From Akkermansia sp. (lineage in GTDB: Bacteria > Verrucomicrobiota > Verrucomicrobiia > Verrucomicrobiales > Akkermansiaceae), in contig JAFVIC010000015.1 in NCBI GenBank assembly GCA_017477935.1, positions 42,440 to 106,439 on the forward strand: a stretch of 64,000 bases of DNA, read 5' to 3'. Each line of letters starts with the position of its first letter. Positions within the stretch are counted from its first letter, which is position 1. Below, piece by piece: positions 1 through 7,428 of this stretch. Both the position numbers and the translations under genes were made by a program. Under the pieces are notes generated by a model. The model saw only the letters and a program-made list of their open reading frames with translations. It was not told where the DNA came from and did no database searches.

Positions 1-430
1 TGAACTGCCGCCGTCAGGCGGCAATTTCACAGGCCGCTGCCGGCGGCCGACAAAGAGAGGGTTAATCGACTGCCTGAGCAGTCGGTGAAATTGCTCGCGT
101 TGCTCGCAGTGAAATTGGTGGCTGCGCCACCATTGAAATTATTGCCTGCGGCAATATTGAAATTGCCTCCGCTTGCGCTCCGGCAGCACTATTTCCACTG
201 ACTCGCGCAGCGAGTCAATTTCAATGGTGGTGTAACCACCAATTTCAATATGCACCCGAAGGGGGCATAATTTCACTGTGGACGGTACGTCCACAATTTC
301 ACCGGCCGCACCAGCGGCCGACAATTGAAATTGCCGCTGCTTGCGCTCCGGCAGCGTTATTTCCACTGACTCGCCAAGCGAGTCAGTCGGATATGACTGA
401 ACCTCGGCTTGCCTGAGCGAGCAACCGGGG
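1..430. repeat. Hairpin array A (variable palindromes, TTTCAC/GTGAAA linkers)
   Basis: About eleven clean short palindromes follow each other, each a 6-9 bp stem with a 3-5 nt loop. Examples: 6-12/17-23, 67-73/78-84, 117-122/126-131, 141-146/150-155, 199-206/210-217, 225-231/235-241, 249-257/261-269, 277-283/289-295, 303-309/314-320, 367-374/378-385. The stems differ completely from one another, but the linkers are nearly constant: GTGAAATT, TTGAAATT or their complements AATTTCAC and AATTTCAA. An imperfect direct duplication of about 60 bp lies inside it (about 157-217 and 325-385). The array probably continues left of the window. No protein is encoded. It is not a CRISPR, because the constant part is the short linker and the variable parts are self-complementary. 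Confidence 0.85.
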
Positions 431-437
431 CTATACT
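409..437 (+). promoter_or_regulatory. Promoter of the zinc-ribbon gene
   Basis: TTGCCT (409-414), 17 bp spacer, TATACT (432-437), then 6 nt to the ATG at 444. This spacing implies a transcript that starts at or next to the start codon. The -35 box lies inside the last imperfect palindrome of hairpin array A. Confidence 0.7.
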
Positions 438-443
438 GTGCGC

Positions 444-701
444 ATGAAGACTGACCGCCGCGAGATTGCCACAACCGTATCGAACGACCCGAGCAGCTAT
501 AAGCTCTGCGCGGTATGCGGTTCTATTGTCGATAAATCGGTGACAAATTGCCCCGATTGCTACGCGTACCGCTTCGACTCTGACCCCTCCCACGTGGCTG
601 ATGCCGCGCTGGATCTGGCCGTCAAGCCGCAGCGCGCCGTAAGTCACTTCGACCTCATGCCCGAGAGCTCGGACGATTCGGACAGTGACACCCGCGATTG
701 A
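444..701 (+). CDS. Small zinc-ribbon-like protein
   Basis: Encodes 85 residues with two CxxC knuckles (Cys22/Cys25 and Cys36/Cys39) ten residues apart, the layout of a zinc ribbon. The C-terminal third is rich in Asp and Ser and looks disordered. There is no signal peptide or membrane segment, so it is probably cytoplasmic. The ATG at 444 was chosen over the in-frame GTG at 438 because a good -35/-10 pair ends exactly 6 nt upstream and no Shine-Dalgarno is present. It stands alone, reading away from hairpin array A and converging on menD. A regulatory, rRNA-associated or nucleic-acid-binding role would fit the fold, but nothing here identifies a function. Confidence 0.7.
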   Translation: MKTDRREIATTVSNDPSSYKLCAVCGSIVDKSVTNCPDCYAYRFDSDPSHVADAALDLAVKPQRAVSHFDLMPESSDDSDSDTRD

Positions 702-724
702 TGGGGGAAATAGGCTGCTCAGCC

Positions 725-2290
725 TTATATCGTAGCGAGTCGTGCGTTGAAGGCCGCCGTCTGTTCGGGGTCGGGTATGATGTCGAGCAGGGCGAAGGCG
801 GTGGGTTCCAGCGAATCAAGCACCTCGAAATCTGCCTCGCAGTGGATGGCGTAGTACTCTGCGCCCCACAGTCGGGCTACCTCTTGCAGGTCATAGGTGG
901 GGGGCTGTACCATCAGGCGGTGTAACTCGGCATCCATACCCGGGGTGAAAGCGCAGCCGGCTCCCTCATTGTTGAGCACGGCAACCACACGGCGGGCGGG
1001 GGGAAGTTGCGGCAGCATGGTGGCAGCGGCGCAATCGCGCAGCAGGGCAAGGTCGCCGGTCAGGCAGCAGGCATAGTCCGCGTCGGCACTGTTGGCCAGG
1101 AAGGCTGACACCGTGCCATCCGCCCCGCCGGTAGCGCTGTTGGCGCGCACGTAGTGAGTGGGCACCTGGGTCTGGGCGTAGTTGTTCCACAGGCGCAGGG
1201 TGGTGGCGGAGCCGAGGCAGAGCACATCTGCTATACCGGCCTGGTTGGAAAAGGCGCGCACCATAGCGGCTTCGCTTTCCGGGTAGGCCAGCAGCAGTTC
1301 TTCGATTCGGCCGGCACAGCGGCGGCTGCGCTGCATGAGCCCCGTGGTGTCACCGATATGGGGCACATCGCCCAGGGCCTTCATGACCTGCTCAAGCTCG
1401 CCCTCGACTACCGTGCTCTTGCGGCACAAGCCTGAGAATCCGCTGCGGGTGATGGAGTATACCTCGGTGCCGGGCATGTCTTCCAGCGCGCGCCAGCAGG
1501 CGGCGGTCGGCACATCGCCCACTCGCAGTATGTAGCGCGGGGCGTAGCGGGGCAGCAGCTGGTCTGCCCCGTGCAGCATATAGGCGGAAAGGGTTTCGCG
1601 CAGGCCGCTGGCGGCCTCGGCCACGATGGGTACGCGCAGGGTGCGGGCCAGCCATACGGCCGGTTCCTGTTCATCGGGGTCGAGCCCGCCGATGATGAGC
1701 ACCAGCCCCTCAACCGCACGGAATCGCAGCATTTGCGACAGCGCCACGAGCGAGGCTCGGAATGGCGGTGCTGCCGGGGGCTCCGCTACCTCCAGCCCGG
1801 TGAAATCGCAGCCGGGGCGGCAATCCTCCGTCAGTCGCAGGCTCAGGTGCACGGGGAACCCCTCGGCGCAGGTGGCCGCCAAATCAGGCAAATCAGAGAC
1901 GGAGCAGGGCAGCGCCACCTCGATGGTGGGGGCATATATACCGAAAAGTCCTTCCGTTTCGATATGGCCGGGCGCACCGGAGCCGCCGGCGTTCTCTTTG
2001 TCGTCGATGGTGATGACGATGAGCGGCCGCCGCTGGTAATAGGCCTCGACCACGGCGGGGGCAAGGGCTGCCGCAGCCGAGCCGCTGCCGGCCACAACTG
2101 CTACAGGGCGAGCGGTGGCCTGTATACGCCCCAGGGCGAAGTAGGCTGCGGTGCGTTCATCCTGCTGGTTCCAGCGGTGCACAATCGGGCAGCGCGCCAG
2201 GGTGGTGAGCAGGGGCGTGTTCAGGGCACCGGGGCAGCATACCCATTCGGCTACACCGGCTGTTGCACAGCATGAGATGAGGCTTTTCAT
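725..2290 (-). CDS. menD: 2-succinyl-5-enolpyruvyl-6-hydroxy-3-cyclohexene-1-carboxylate synthase (MenD)
   Basis: MenD is a thiamine-diphosphate enzyme that joins isochorismate and 2-oxoglutarate in menaquinone synthesis. About 521 residues, close to the usual 550. The N-terminal pyrimidine-binding domain shows the family pattern: a PG..NTPL stretch, DERTAAYFALG with the conserved catalytic Glu, and an EAYYQRRPLIVIT stretch. The C-terminal TPP domain has LTGDLALLRD and a VLNNEG stretch. The ATG at 2290 is preferred; an in-frame TTG at 2302 would overlap the upstream stop as TTGA. It is the last gene of a minus-strand operon with a SanA-like gene and a mutarotase. The window also holds an isochorismate synthase gene at 56218. 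The sequence is somewhat divergent from typical MenD. Confidence 0.85.
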   Translation of the reverse strand: MKSLISCCATAGVAEWVCCPGALNTPLLTTLARCPIVHRWNQQDERTAAYFALGRIQATARPVAVVAGSGSAAAALAPAVVEAYYQRRPLIVITIDDKENAGGSGAPGHIETEGLFGIYAPTIEVALPCSVSDLPDLAATCAEGFPVHLSLRLTEDCRPGCDFTGLEVAEPPAAPPFRASLVALSQMLRFRAVEGLVLIIGGLDPDEQEPAVWLARTLRVPIVAEAASGLRETLSAYMLHGADQLLPRYAPRYILRVGDVPTAACWRALEDMPGTEVYSITRSGFSGLCRKSTVVEGELEQVMKALGDVPHIGDTTGLMQRSRRCAGRIEELLLAYPESEAAMVRAFSNQAGIADVLCLGSATTLRLWNNYAQTQVPTHYVRANSATGGADGTVSAFLANSADADYACCLTGDLALLRDCAAATMLPQLPPARRVVAVLNNEGAGCAFTPGMDAELHRLMVQPPTYDLQEVARLWGAEYYAIHCEADFEVLDSLEPTAFALLDIIPDPEQTAAFNARLATI

Positions 2291-2298
2291 ATCGGCTA

Positions 2299-2979
2299 TC
2301 AATAGGGAAGCTTTTCAGGAGCCCCCAGAAAATCCGGGGTGCGGTTGGTTAACAGGTCATAAACCATGGCAAGGCGAGCGGCGCGCTCCCGCAGGTAAGC
2401 GCGTACCCTGGAACGCCGGGTCATGGCAAAGCGGGGCGCATTGAGCCCCTCTGCCTCTATACCCAGGTGGCGGGCGATGGTAACGGCTCTTTCGGCATGG
2501 TCTTCCTGACTGACGATGATGAGCTGCTGTGCGCCGAAAATACGGTTGGCACGAGCCACGGAATCGTAAGTACACACCCCGGCAAAATCGCACACGATAC
2601 GGTCTGCCGGCACCCCCAGCGCGATGAGTGAGTTTTTCATGTCGCGCGGCTCGTTGTAACTCTTGTGCCGATTGTCACCGGACACGATAATGCAGCGCAC
2701 CCGCCCGCTGTGCCACAGGGCGGCAGCAGCCTCCATGCGCTTGAGGTAAAAGTAATTGAAGTAATTGCGGTGTCCGCGGCTGATGTATTTGGAGCAGCCC
2801 AGCACCAAGCCAACCGAGTTCGGTCGGCACTCGGCGGCGCTGTTGTGGCAGCGCCCGTGCGAGAGCACCCACGTCCACCCCTCAGCCACTCCGATACAGA
2901 GCAGGGCAATGGCAGTCAGCCACAGGCTCAGGCGGAACAGGCTGCGCAGTTTCCCGCGTTTCGGTGCTTGGTCGCTCAT
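2299..2979 (-). CDS. SanA/YdcF-type DUF218 envelope protein
   Basis: A 226-residue protein with one N-terminal membrane helix (about residues 18-36) followed by a DUF218 domain. SanA-like signatures are visible: LGCSKY, the NYFNYFYLKRMEAAAALW region, IIVSGDN, YNEPRDM, a TYDSVARA stretch and IVSQEDHAERA. E. coli SanA affects envelope barrier function and vancomycin sensitivity at high temperature; its biochemical activity is not established. The gene starts 11 nt after the mutarotase gene and its TGA overlaps the possible TTG start of menD, so the three are probably co-transcribed. The domain most likely faces the periplasm. Confidence 0.85.
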   Translation of the reverse strand: MSDQAPKRGKLRSLFRLSLWLTAIALLCIGVAEGWTWVLSHGRCHNSAAECRPNSVGLVLGCSKYISRGHRNYFNYFYLKRMEAAAALWHSGRVRCIIVSGDNRHKSYNEPRDMKNSLIALGVPADRIVCDFAGVCTYDSVARANRIFGAQQLIIVSQEDHAERAVTIARHLGIEAEGLNAPRFAMTRRSRVRAYLRERAARLAMVYDLLTNRTPDFLGAPEKLPY

Positions 2980-2990
2980 GGGGGGGGCTG

Positions 2991-3839
2991 TCAGTTGACG
3001 GAAATGACCTGAATTCTCGTGGTGAGCGTGTGGGTTTCACCACAGCGCAGCATGAGGTTTTCTGCCGGTACGGCCGTGGTTTCCACTGCCAGGAACCCGC
3101 GTGCGGCATCCGCCCCCAGGTCACCCATGCCGGCGGCCAGTTCGCTGCCGGGGTTCCAGACAACGGCTGAGCCGGAACCGGCGCGGCAAATGCGGATACT
3201 GCGCTCCCAGGCAGGGTCGTGAATCGTGATTTCCTGCTCCTCCGCAACAGGGTGGTAAATGCGGTCGATGTGCCCGGCGGGGATAAGGGGGTCTTCACAG
3301 TGGGGCACGGCATCGGCGGCGAATTCGGTGAAGTCGCACTCTTCGAGCCCGGTGACGGCCACCTGTTCGTAATCGCTCACGGCAAAGTAGGTGTGCATAG
3401 CGGCTGAGAAGGGCATGCTGCGCTGCACGTCCAGCGTGAGCAGGCTCACCATCAGCTCGCGCCCTACCTCGATGATAACCGCCCCGCTCGGCATGAGTTC
3501 CCGGGTCGGCGGCAGCGCCAGGATGACGCGCACCGTGCCGTCCTCCAGCTCCTCGGTGCCGGCGTGCTGCCAGGTCGATATGCGGGCCACGCCGTGCGAG
3601 GGCAGGCTTGCGTCTTCCGTATTCTTGCCGAACCACGGCCAGCACAGCGGCATGCCGCCTCGCAGGGCTTTCCCCGGCGCAAAGACGGCTTTCGGGCTCA
3701 TGAAGATGACCGGCATCTGACCCGTGGGGGTCCACTGCAGCACCTGAGCGCCGTACAGGGATATCTCAGCCTCGCACAGCTCGGTGGAGATGCGCAGTAT
3801 CGGAAAATCGCGACCGTGGGGGTATTCCGTGGTTACCAT
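2991..3839 (-). CDS. D-hexose-6-phosphate mutarotase (YeaD-like aldose 1-epimerase family)
   Basis: A 282-residue cytoplasmic protein of the galactose-mutarotase-like superfamily, related to E. coli YeaD, which interconverts the anomers of glucose-6-phosphate. Recognisable stretches are SLYGAQVLQW, the FAPGKALRGGMPLCWPWFG block with its substrate-phosphate-contacting Arg-Gly-Gly, SHGVAR, and the MHTYFAVSDYEQV region with the catalytic His. The Asp-containing end block and length fit the family. It is the first gene of the minus-strand operon with the SanA-like gene and menD, and has its own promoter facing away from hairpin array B. The in vivo sugar is inferred from the family. Confidence 0.85.
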   Translation of the reverse strand: MVTTEYPHGRDFPILRISTELCEAEISLYGAQVLQWTPTGQMPVIFMSPKAVFAPGKALRGGMPLCWPWFGKNTEDASLPSHGVARISTWQHAGTEELEDGTVRVILALPPTRELMPSGAVIIEVGRELMVSLLTLDVQRSMPFSAAMHTYFAVSDYEQVAVTGLEECDFTEFAADAVPHCEDPLIPAGHIDRIYHPVAEEQEITIHDPAWERSIRICRAGSGSAVVWNPGSELAAGMGDLGADAARGFLAVETTAVPAENLMLRCGETHTLTTRIQVISVN

Positions 3840-3867
3840 ATCAGAAACAGTTTGTTTGTGTGCCGCT

Positions 3868-3896
3868 ATCCTAGCAGATTGCCACCCACTTGTCGA
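3868..3896 (-). promoter_or_regulatory. Promoter of the mutarotase-sanA-menD operon
   Basis: On the minus strand, TCGACA (3891-3896), 17 bp spacer, TAGGAT (3868-3873), followed by a short leader of about 20-25 nt without a Shine-Dalgarno before the ATG at 3839. The -35 differs from consensus at one position. Confidence 0.6.
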
Positions 3897-3923
3897 GCAA
3901 ACATTGGCACGATGTCAGAGCAA

Positions 3924-4192
3924 ACTACCGCTAACTTGTTGGCGGTAGTATCACGACGGCGTCAGCCGACGTTTTCACCATGGCGACAGCCATTTTTCAC
4001 CCCGTGCGCAGCACGGTTTTCACCTCCGGCGCAGCCGGATTTTCACCGCTTGCGCCAGCGAGCTTATTTAAGTTCGGCCATGCGACCTCACGGTGAAAAC
4101 TGCGCGTTGCGCAGGGTGAAAAAGCCCCCTGCCGGGGGCTGGTGAAAAATGCCCATGCGGGCATGGTGAAAACAAGCTCTGCCGAGCTTGTG
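3924..4192. repeat. Hairpin array B (variable palindromes, TTTTCAC/GTGAAAA linkers)
   Basis: About ten palindromes: 3924-3931/3942-3949, 3953-3960/3965-3972, 3980-3984/3989-3993, 4002-4007/4011-4016, 4025-4030/4034-4039, 4047-4050/4057-4060, 4100-4105/4109-4114, 4123-4129/4134-4140, 4149-4154/4159-4164, 4173-4179/4184-4190. In the left half TTTTCAC follows each stem; in the right half its complement GTGAAAA precedes each stem, with the switch at about 4061-4092. Loops are mostly GCA, TGCC, ATGC, GTCA or GACA. The array fills the gap between two divergent genes and shares the TTTCAC core with array A. No coding potential. Confidence 0.85.
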
Positions 4193-4231
4193 ATATCAAT
4201 AAGGGAGGGGGAGGCCTGTCAGAATTCGCAC

Positions 4232-4260
4232 TTGATTTTTATGCCTCGGGGTTGTAAGCT
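4232..4260 (+). promoter_or_regulatory. Promoter of the TIM-barrel isomerase gene
   Basis: TTGATT (4232-4237), 17 bp, TAAGCT (4255-4260), then exactly 6 nt to a GTG at 4267. This is the same geometry as other leaderless genes in the window and decides the start codon. Confidence 0.6.
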
Positions 4261-4266
4261 GTGGGC

Positions 4267-5208
4267 GTGAATGTTTTTTCCACCTGCTGGAACAGCGCGC
4301 GCCATACGGATGGCGGGGCGATGTGCGATGAAATCCGTGAGCTGGGCTTCGAGTATATCGAGGCTTCGCACGGGCTGTCGCTTGCGCTCATGCCGGGGTT
4401 GATGCAGGCGGTGGATGAGGGGCGCATTCACGTGGCGGGGGTGCATAATTTCTGCCCGGCTCCCATTGATGTGGCGGGGGATGCGCCGGATGCGTACCGC
4501 CTGACCTCGCACCGACCCGAGGAGCGTGCGCGGGCTATGCGGTTGAGCATGGAGACGTTGCTGGTGGCGGCTCGTCTGGGGGCGCGCTATGTGGTGCTGC
4601 ACCTGGGTGAAGTGGAGCTTTTTCGCGGGCACCGCTGCACCCGTGAGTTGCAGCGGCTGGTGCGCCATGGGTACCGAGACACGCTTGAGTATGCCCGGCT
4701 GAAGGGCAAGTATGTGCGGCGGCGTGTGAAACTGGCCCCGCTGTACTATGAGCGCGCCCGTGTAGCCCTGCACAAGCTGGCAGAGCGGGCGAAAGAGTTG
4801 AACCTGGTGTTGGGGGTGGAGGGGCGCAGTCATTTTGAGCAGGTGCCCGGTGAGCCGGAAATGCCGCGCTTGATGGCGGAGTTTGCCGACAATCCGCACG
4901 TGCGCTACTGGCATGACTTCGGGCATATTCAGCGCAAGCATAACCTGCTCTTACTCAATCATGACCAATACCTGCGCAGGCTGGCTCCCCACATATACGG
5001 CGCACATGTGAACGATGTGCAGTGGCCGCAGCGTGACCACCGGGCACCTTTCCAGGGCGGCGATGTTGACTTCGATAATCTGTTGCCGCGTTATTTCACA
5101 CAAGCCATGCCGCTGACTTGGGAATTGTCGCCCTCCGTCACGCGCGAGGCGATTCTGGCCGCGCGTTCGCGCTGGGACGCCCTGCATGCCACCCTGCCGT
5201 TGTCATGA
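4267..5208 (+). CDS. Sugar phosphate isomerase/epimerase-like TIM-barrel protein
   Basis: A 313-residue protein of the xylose-isomerase-like TIM-barrel (AP endonuclease 2) superfamily. Supporting stretches are FEYIEASHG near the N terminus, RYVVLHLGEVE, LGVEGRSHFEQVP, VRYWHDFGHIQ and IYGAHVNDVQ, which place the metal-ligand Glu, His and Asp residues at the barrel-strand ends. The exact substrate cannot be read from sequence. The start is set at GTG 4267, because TTGATT-17-TAAGCT ends 6 nt before it; GTG 4261 would lie directly against the -10 box. Its TGA overlaps the ATG of the following nucleotidyltransferase gene (ATGA), implying translational coupling. Confidence 0.75.
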   Translation: MNVFSTCWNSARHTDGGAMCDEIRELGFEYIEASHGLSLALMPGLMQAVDEGRIHVAGVHNFCPAPIDVAGDAPDAYRLTSHRPEERARAMRLSMETLLVAARLGARYVVLHLGEVELFRGHRCTRELQRLVRHGYRDTLEYARLKGKYVRRRVKLAPLYYERARVALHKLAERAKELNLVLGVEGRSHFEQVPGEPEMPRLMAEFADNPHVRYWHDFGHIQRKHNLLLLNHDQYLRRLAPHIYGAHVNDVQWPQRDHRAPFQGGDVDFDNLLPRYFTQAMPLTWELSPSVTREAILAARSRWDALHATLPLS

Positions 5209-5960
5209 GGGAAGAAATCACACAGTCTGTGCAGCAGCTTTGTGCGGAGCAGGGGGCTACACCGCTGCTCATCTGCCTGACCGGCTCGCGCGCCTATGGG
5301 TGCCACGGGCCGGGGAGTGATTACGATGTGCGTTTCGTATATGTGTACCCTGCTGCCCGGTATTTTTCGTTGACGCCGCCGTCGGATGAGCTCCGCCTGC
5401 CGACGGGCGATGTGCTGGGGTTTGAGTTGGGCAAGTTCCTGCGCATTATCCGCAAGAGTGGGTGGAACGCCCATGAGCTGTTGTACGCTCCGGTGTGGTA
5501 TGAGCACCCCTGCGCGGATGAGTTGCGCGCGGTATGTGAGCCGTTGGTGAGCCCCGGGGCGCTGGCCCATGGTCTGCTGAGTGGGGCTCACGTGTACCTG
5601 CGGCGCCTGCTGTACCTGCCGACGGGCGAGGCCGGCACCATGCGGGAGTGCAAGCTGAGCATCGGCACCCTTCGCATGCTGCTGGCGGCTCGCTATGTCT
5701 TGCAGTACGGTCGCTTTTACCCGTTGCCGCTGCCGGAGTTGCTGCGGCAGGTGGGTAACCCTGAGCAGCAGGAACTCATGGCGCAGCTGGTGCGCAGCCG
5801 CGTGCCGGAGCAGTTGCCGGACTCCGCCCTACTCGCGGCAACCCGTACGCACTGCGAACAATTGCACCGTGAGTTACTCGCTACCCCCTTGCCGCAGGCG
5901 CCCCTGCCTGATGAGCAGCCCCTGAACCGCTTTTATGCGCGTGTTGTGAGCGTGTTGTGA
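5205..5960 (+). CDS. Predicted nucleotidyltransferase (polymerase beta superfamily)
   Basis: A 251-residue protein with the minimal nucleotidyltransferase core near the N terminus: LTGSRAYG, then GSDYDVRFVYV carrying the paired metal-binding Asp residues, and a third acidic strand around GFELGKFLR. The C-terminal half is helical, with RECKLSIGTLRMLLAARYVL and a final bundle, as in the YcgL/COG3541 group of uncharacterised nucleotidyltransferases. The start ATG at 5205 overlaps the stop of the TIM-barrel gene by 4 nt. Function in RNA or protein nucleotidylation is possible, but no target is known. Confidence 0.75.
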   Translation: MREEITQSVQQLCAEQGATPLLICLTGSRAYGCHGPGSDYDVRFVYVYPAARYFSLTPPSDELRLPTGDVLGFELGKFLRIIRKSGWNAHELLYAPVWYEHPCADELRAVCEPLVSPGALAHGLLSGAHVYLRRLLYLPTGEAGTMRECKLSIGTLRMLLAARYVLQYGRFYPLPLPELLRQVGNPEQQELMAQLVRSRVPEQLPDSALLAATRTHCEQLHRELLATPLPQAPLPDEQPLNRFYARVVSVL

Positions 5961-6039
5961 GCGTATGCGAACATTCACTATAACGACGCAAGCCGAAAAT
6001 CTCGTCTCATATTGTAACCGGTCTTATTAAAGTTGGCGG

Positions 6040-6117
6040 GCCGACAGATGGCAGCGGATTTGTTCGCGGGCGCGGTGACAACATGAGCCCCGGCCATCTG
6101 TCGCCCTGCGGGCTTTT
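6040..6117 (+). terminator. Intergenic inverted repeats and probable terminator
   Basis: The 240-bp gap between the nucleotidyltransferase gene and tyrS holds a long-loop inverted repeat (6040-6052 with 6093-6105, 12 of 13 positions matching) and, directly after it, a short GCCC-TGC-GGGC stem (6103-6113) followed by TTTT. The second fits a weak intrinsic terminator; the first may fold into a larger structured RNA. Nothing else is evident before the tyrS promoter. Confidence 0.4.
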
Positions 6118-6143
6118 CTCCGGTGTCAGCATGCACATTCCGA

Positions 6144-6172
6144 TTGACTTGCGGGGCGTTGTGTGCTAATAT
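6144..6172 (+). promoter_or_regulatory. tyrS promoter
   Basis: TTGACT (6144-6149), 17 bp spacer, TAATAT (6167-6172). It leaves a leader of about 22 nt that is A/C-rich and has no Shine-Dalgarno sequence. Confidence 0.7.
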
Positions 6173-6200
6173 GCCGCGACTTTAAAACCTCAAACCGCTT

Positions 6201-7421
6201 ATGACTTTTTACGAAGAACTCGAATGGCGCGGGCTTGTGAACCAGATTTCCAGCCCCGATCTGATTGAAAAGCTCAACAAAGGCGGGCTGACCTTCTACA
6301 TCGGCACAGATCCGACGGCGGACAGCCTGCATCTGGGCCATTATTCCAGTTTCCTTATTACCAGACGCTTGCGCCAGGCCGGCCATACACCGCTGCTGCT
6401 GGTGGGGCTGGCAACCGGTCTTATCGGCGACCCCCGTGGTACAGTCGAGCGCGAGCTGAAGCAGAAGGAAGAGGTGTTCCGTAACTACGAGGCGCTGAAG
6501 GCTCAGGTGGAGCAGCTCTTCGGGTTTGAGGTGGTGAACAACTACGACTGGATTAACCAGCTCAACGTCATTGACTTCTTCCGCGATTACGGCAAGTTCA
6601 TCAACGTGGGTTACATGCTCACCAAGGATCACGTGCGCCGCCAGATGGAGAGCGGTATATCGTACGCCGAGTTCTCCTACATGCTGATTCAGGCTATTGA
6701 CTTTAAGTACCTGCATGAAAATCGTGGCGTTGATTTGCAGGTGGCAGGCAGTGACCAGTGGGGCAACATCACCACCGGTATCGAGCTGATTCGCAAGACC
6801 ACCGGCGACGAGGTATACGCGCTGACCATGCCGCTGGTCACGGATTCTCAGGGCAACAAGTTCGGTAAGAGTGAGGGCAATGCCCTGTGGCTCGACAAGA
6901 ACAAAACCTCGCCCTACCAGCTCTACCAGTTCCTTATCAATGCCGAAGATTCTCAGGTAATCACCTACCTCAAGCGCCTGACCTTCCTGACGCCTGAGCA
7001 GATTATGGAGATTGAGGCTGAGCACACCGCTCACCCCGAGCAGCGCTTGGCTCAGCAGGCCCTCGCTCGGGAAATCATTACCGACCTGCACGGGGCGGAG
7101 GAGTTTGAGAAGGCGGTGGATATCTCCCGCAAACTCTTCGCCGGCGACTTCAAGAGCCTGAGTCTGGCAGATGTGAAAGCCGGCATGAGCAATGTGCCGC
7201 ACGTGAAGCTTACCCCCGGCTCGCTGGTTGATGTGCTGGTGAGCAGCAAGGTTTGCGCCTCCAAACGCGAGGCCCGCGAGTTTATCGGCAACGGTGCTAT
7301 CTCCCTGAACGGCGAGGTGGTGAAAGACCCCGCTTTTGAGGTGACGGCTCAGCAAGCCATCGGCGGCGAGGTACTGGTTATCCGTCGCGGTAAGAAGAAG
7401 TTCTACCTCGGCGAGTTCTGA
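6201..7421 (+). CDS. tyrS: Tyrosine--tRNA ligase
   Basis: Charges tRNA-Tyr with tyrosine using ATP. The 406-residue length is normal. The class I signatures are present: YIGTDPTADSLHLGH contains the HIGH-type motif (HLGH), and KFGKSEGN is the KMSKS-type motif of bacterial TyrRS. GSDQWGN is the tyrosine and tRNA-binding core. The C-terminal S4 RNA-binding domain reads VDVLVSSKVCASKREAREFI. It is transcribed from a near-consensus promoter with a short leader lacking a Shine-Dalgarno. A secreted orphan protein gene follows after 7 nt, probably in the same transcript. Confidence 0.95.
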   Translation: MTFYEELEWRGLVNQISSPDLIEKLNKGGLTFYIGTDPTADSLHLGHYSSFLITRRLRQAGHTPLLLVGLATGLIGDPRGTVERELKQKEEVFRNYEALKAQVEQLFGFEVVNNYDWINQLNVIDFFRDYGKFINVGYMLTKDHVRRQMESGISYAEFSYMLIQAIDFKYLHENRGVDLQVAGSDQWGNITTGIELIRKTTGDEVYALTMPLVTDSQGNKFGKSEGNALWLDKNKTSPYQLYQFLINAEDSQVITYLKRLTFLTPEQIMEIEAEHTAHPEQRLAQQALAREIITDLHGAEEFEKAVDISRKLFAGDFKSLSLADVKAGMSNVPHVKLTPGSLVDVLVSSKVCASKREAREFIGNGAISLNGEVVKDPAFEVTAQQAIGGEVLVIRRGKKKFYLGEF

Positions 7422-7428
7422 TAAATCT

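Noticed and set aside
1..430. CRISPR array
   Set aside because: The repeated parts are only 6-8 nt, and the variable parts are self-complementary palindromes rather than unique spacers. No cas genes are in the window.
6040..6117. Small SRP or 6S-like RNA
   Set aside because: The inverted repeat is structured, but none of the conserved SRP or 6S core sequences is visible.
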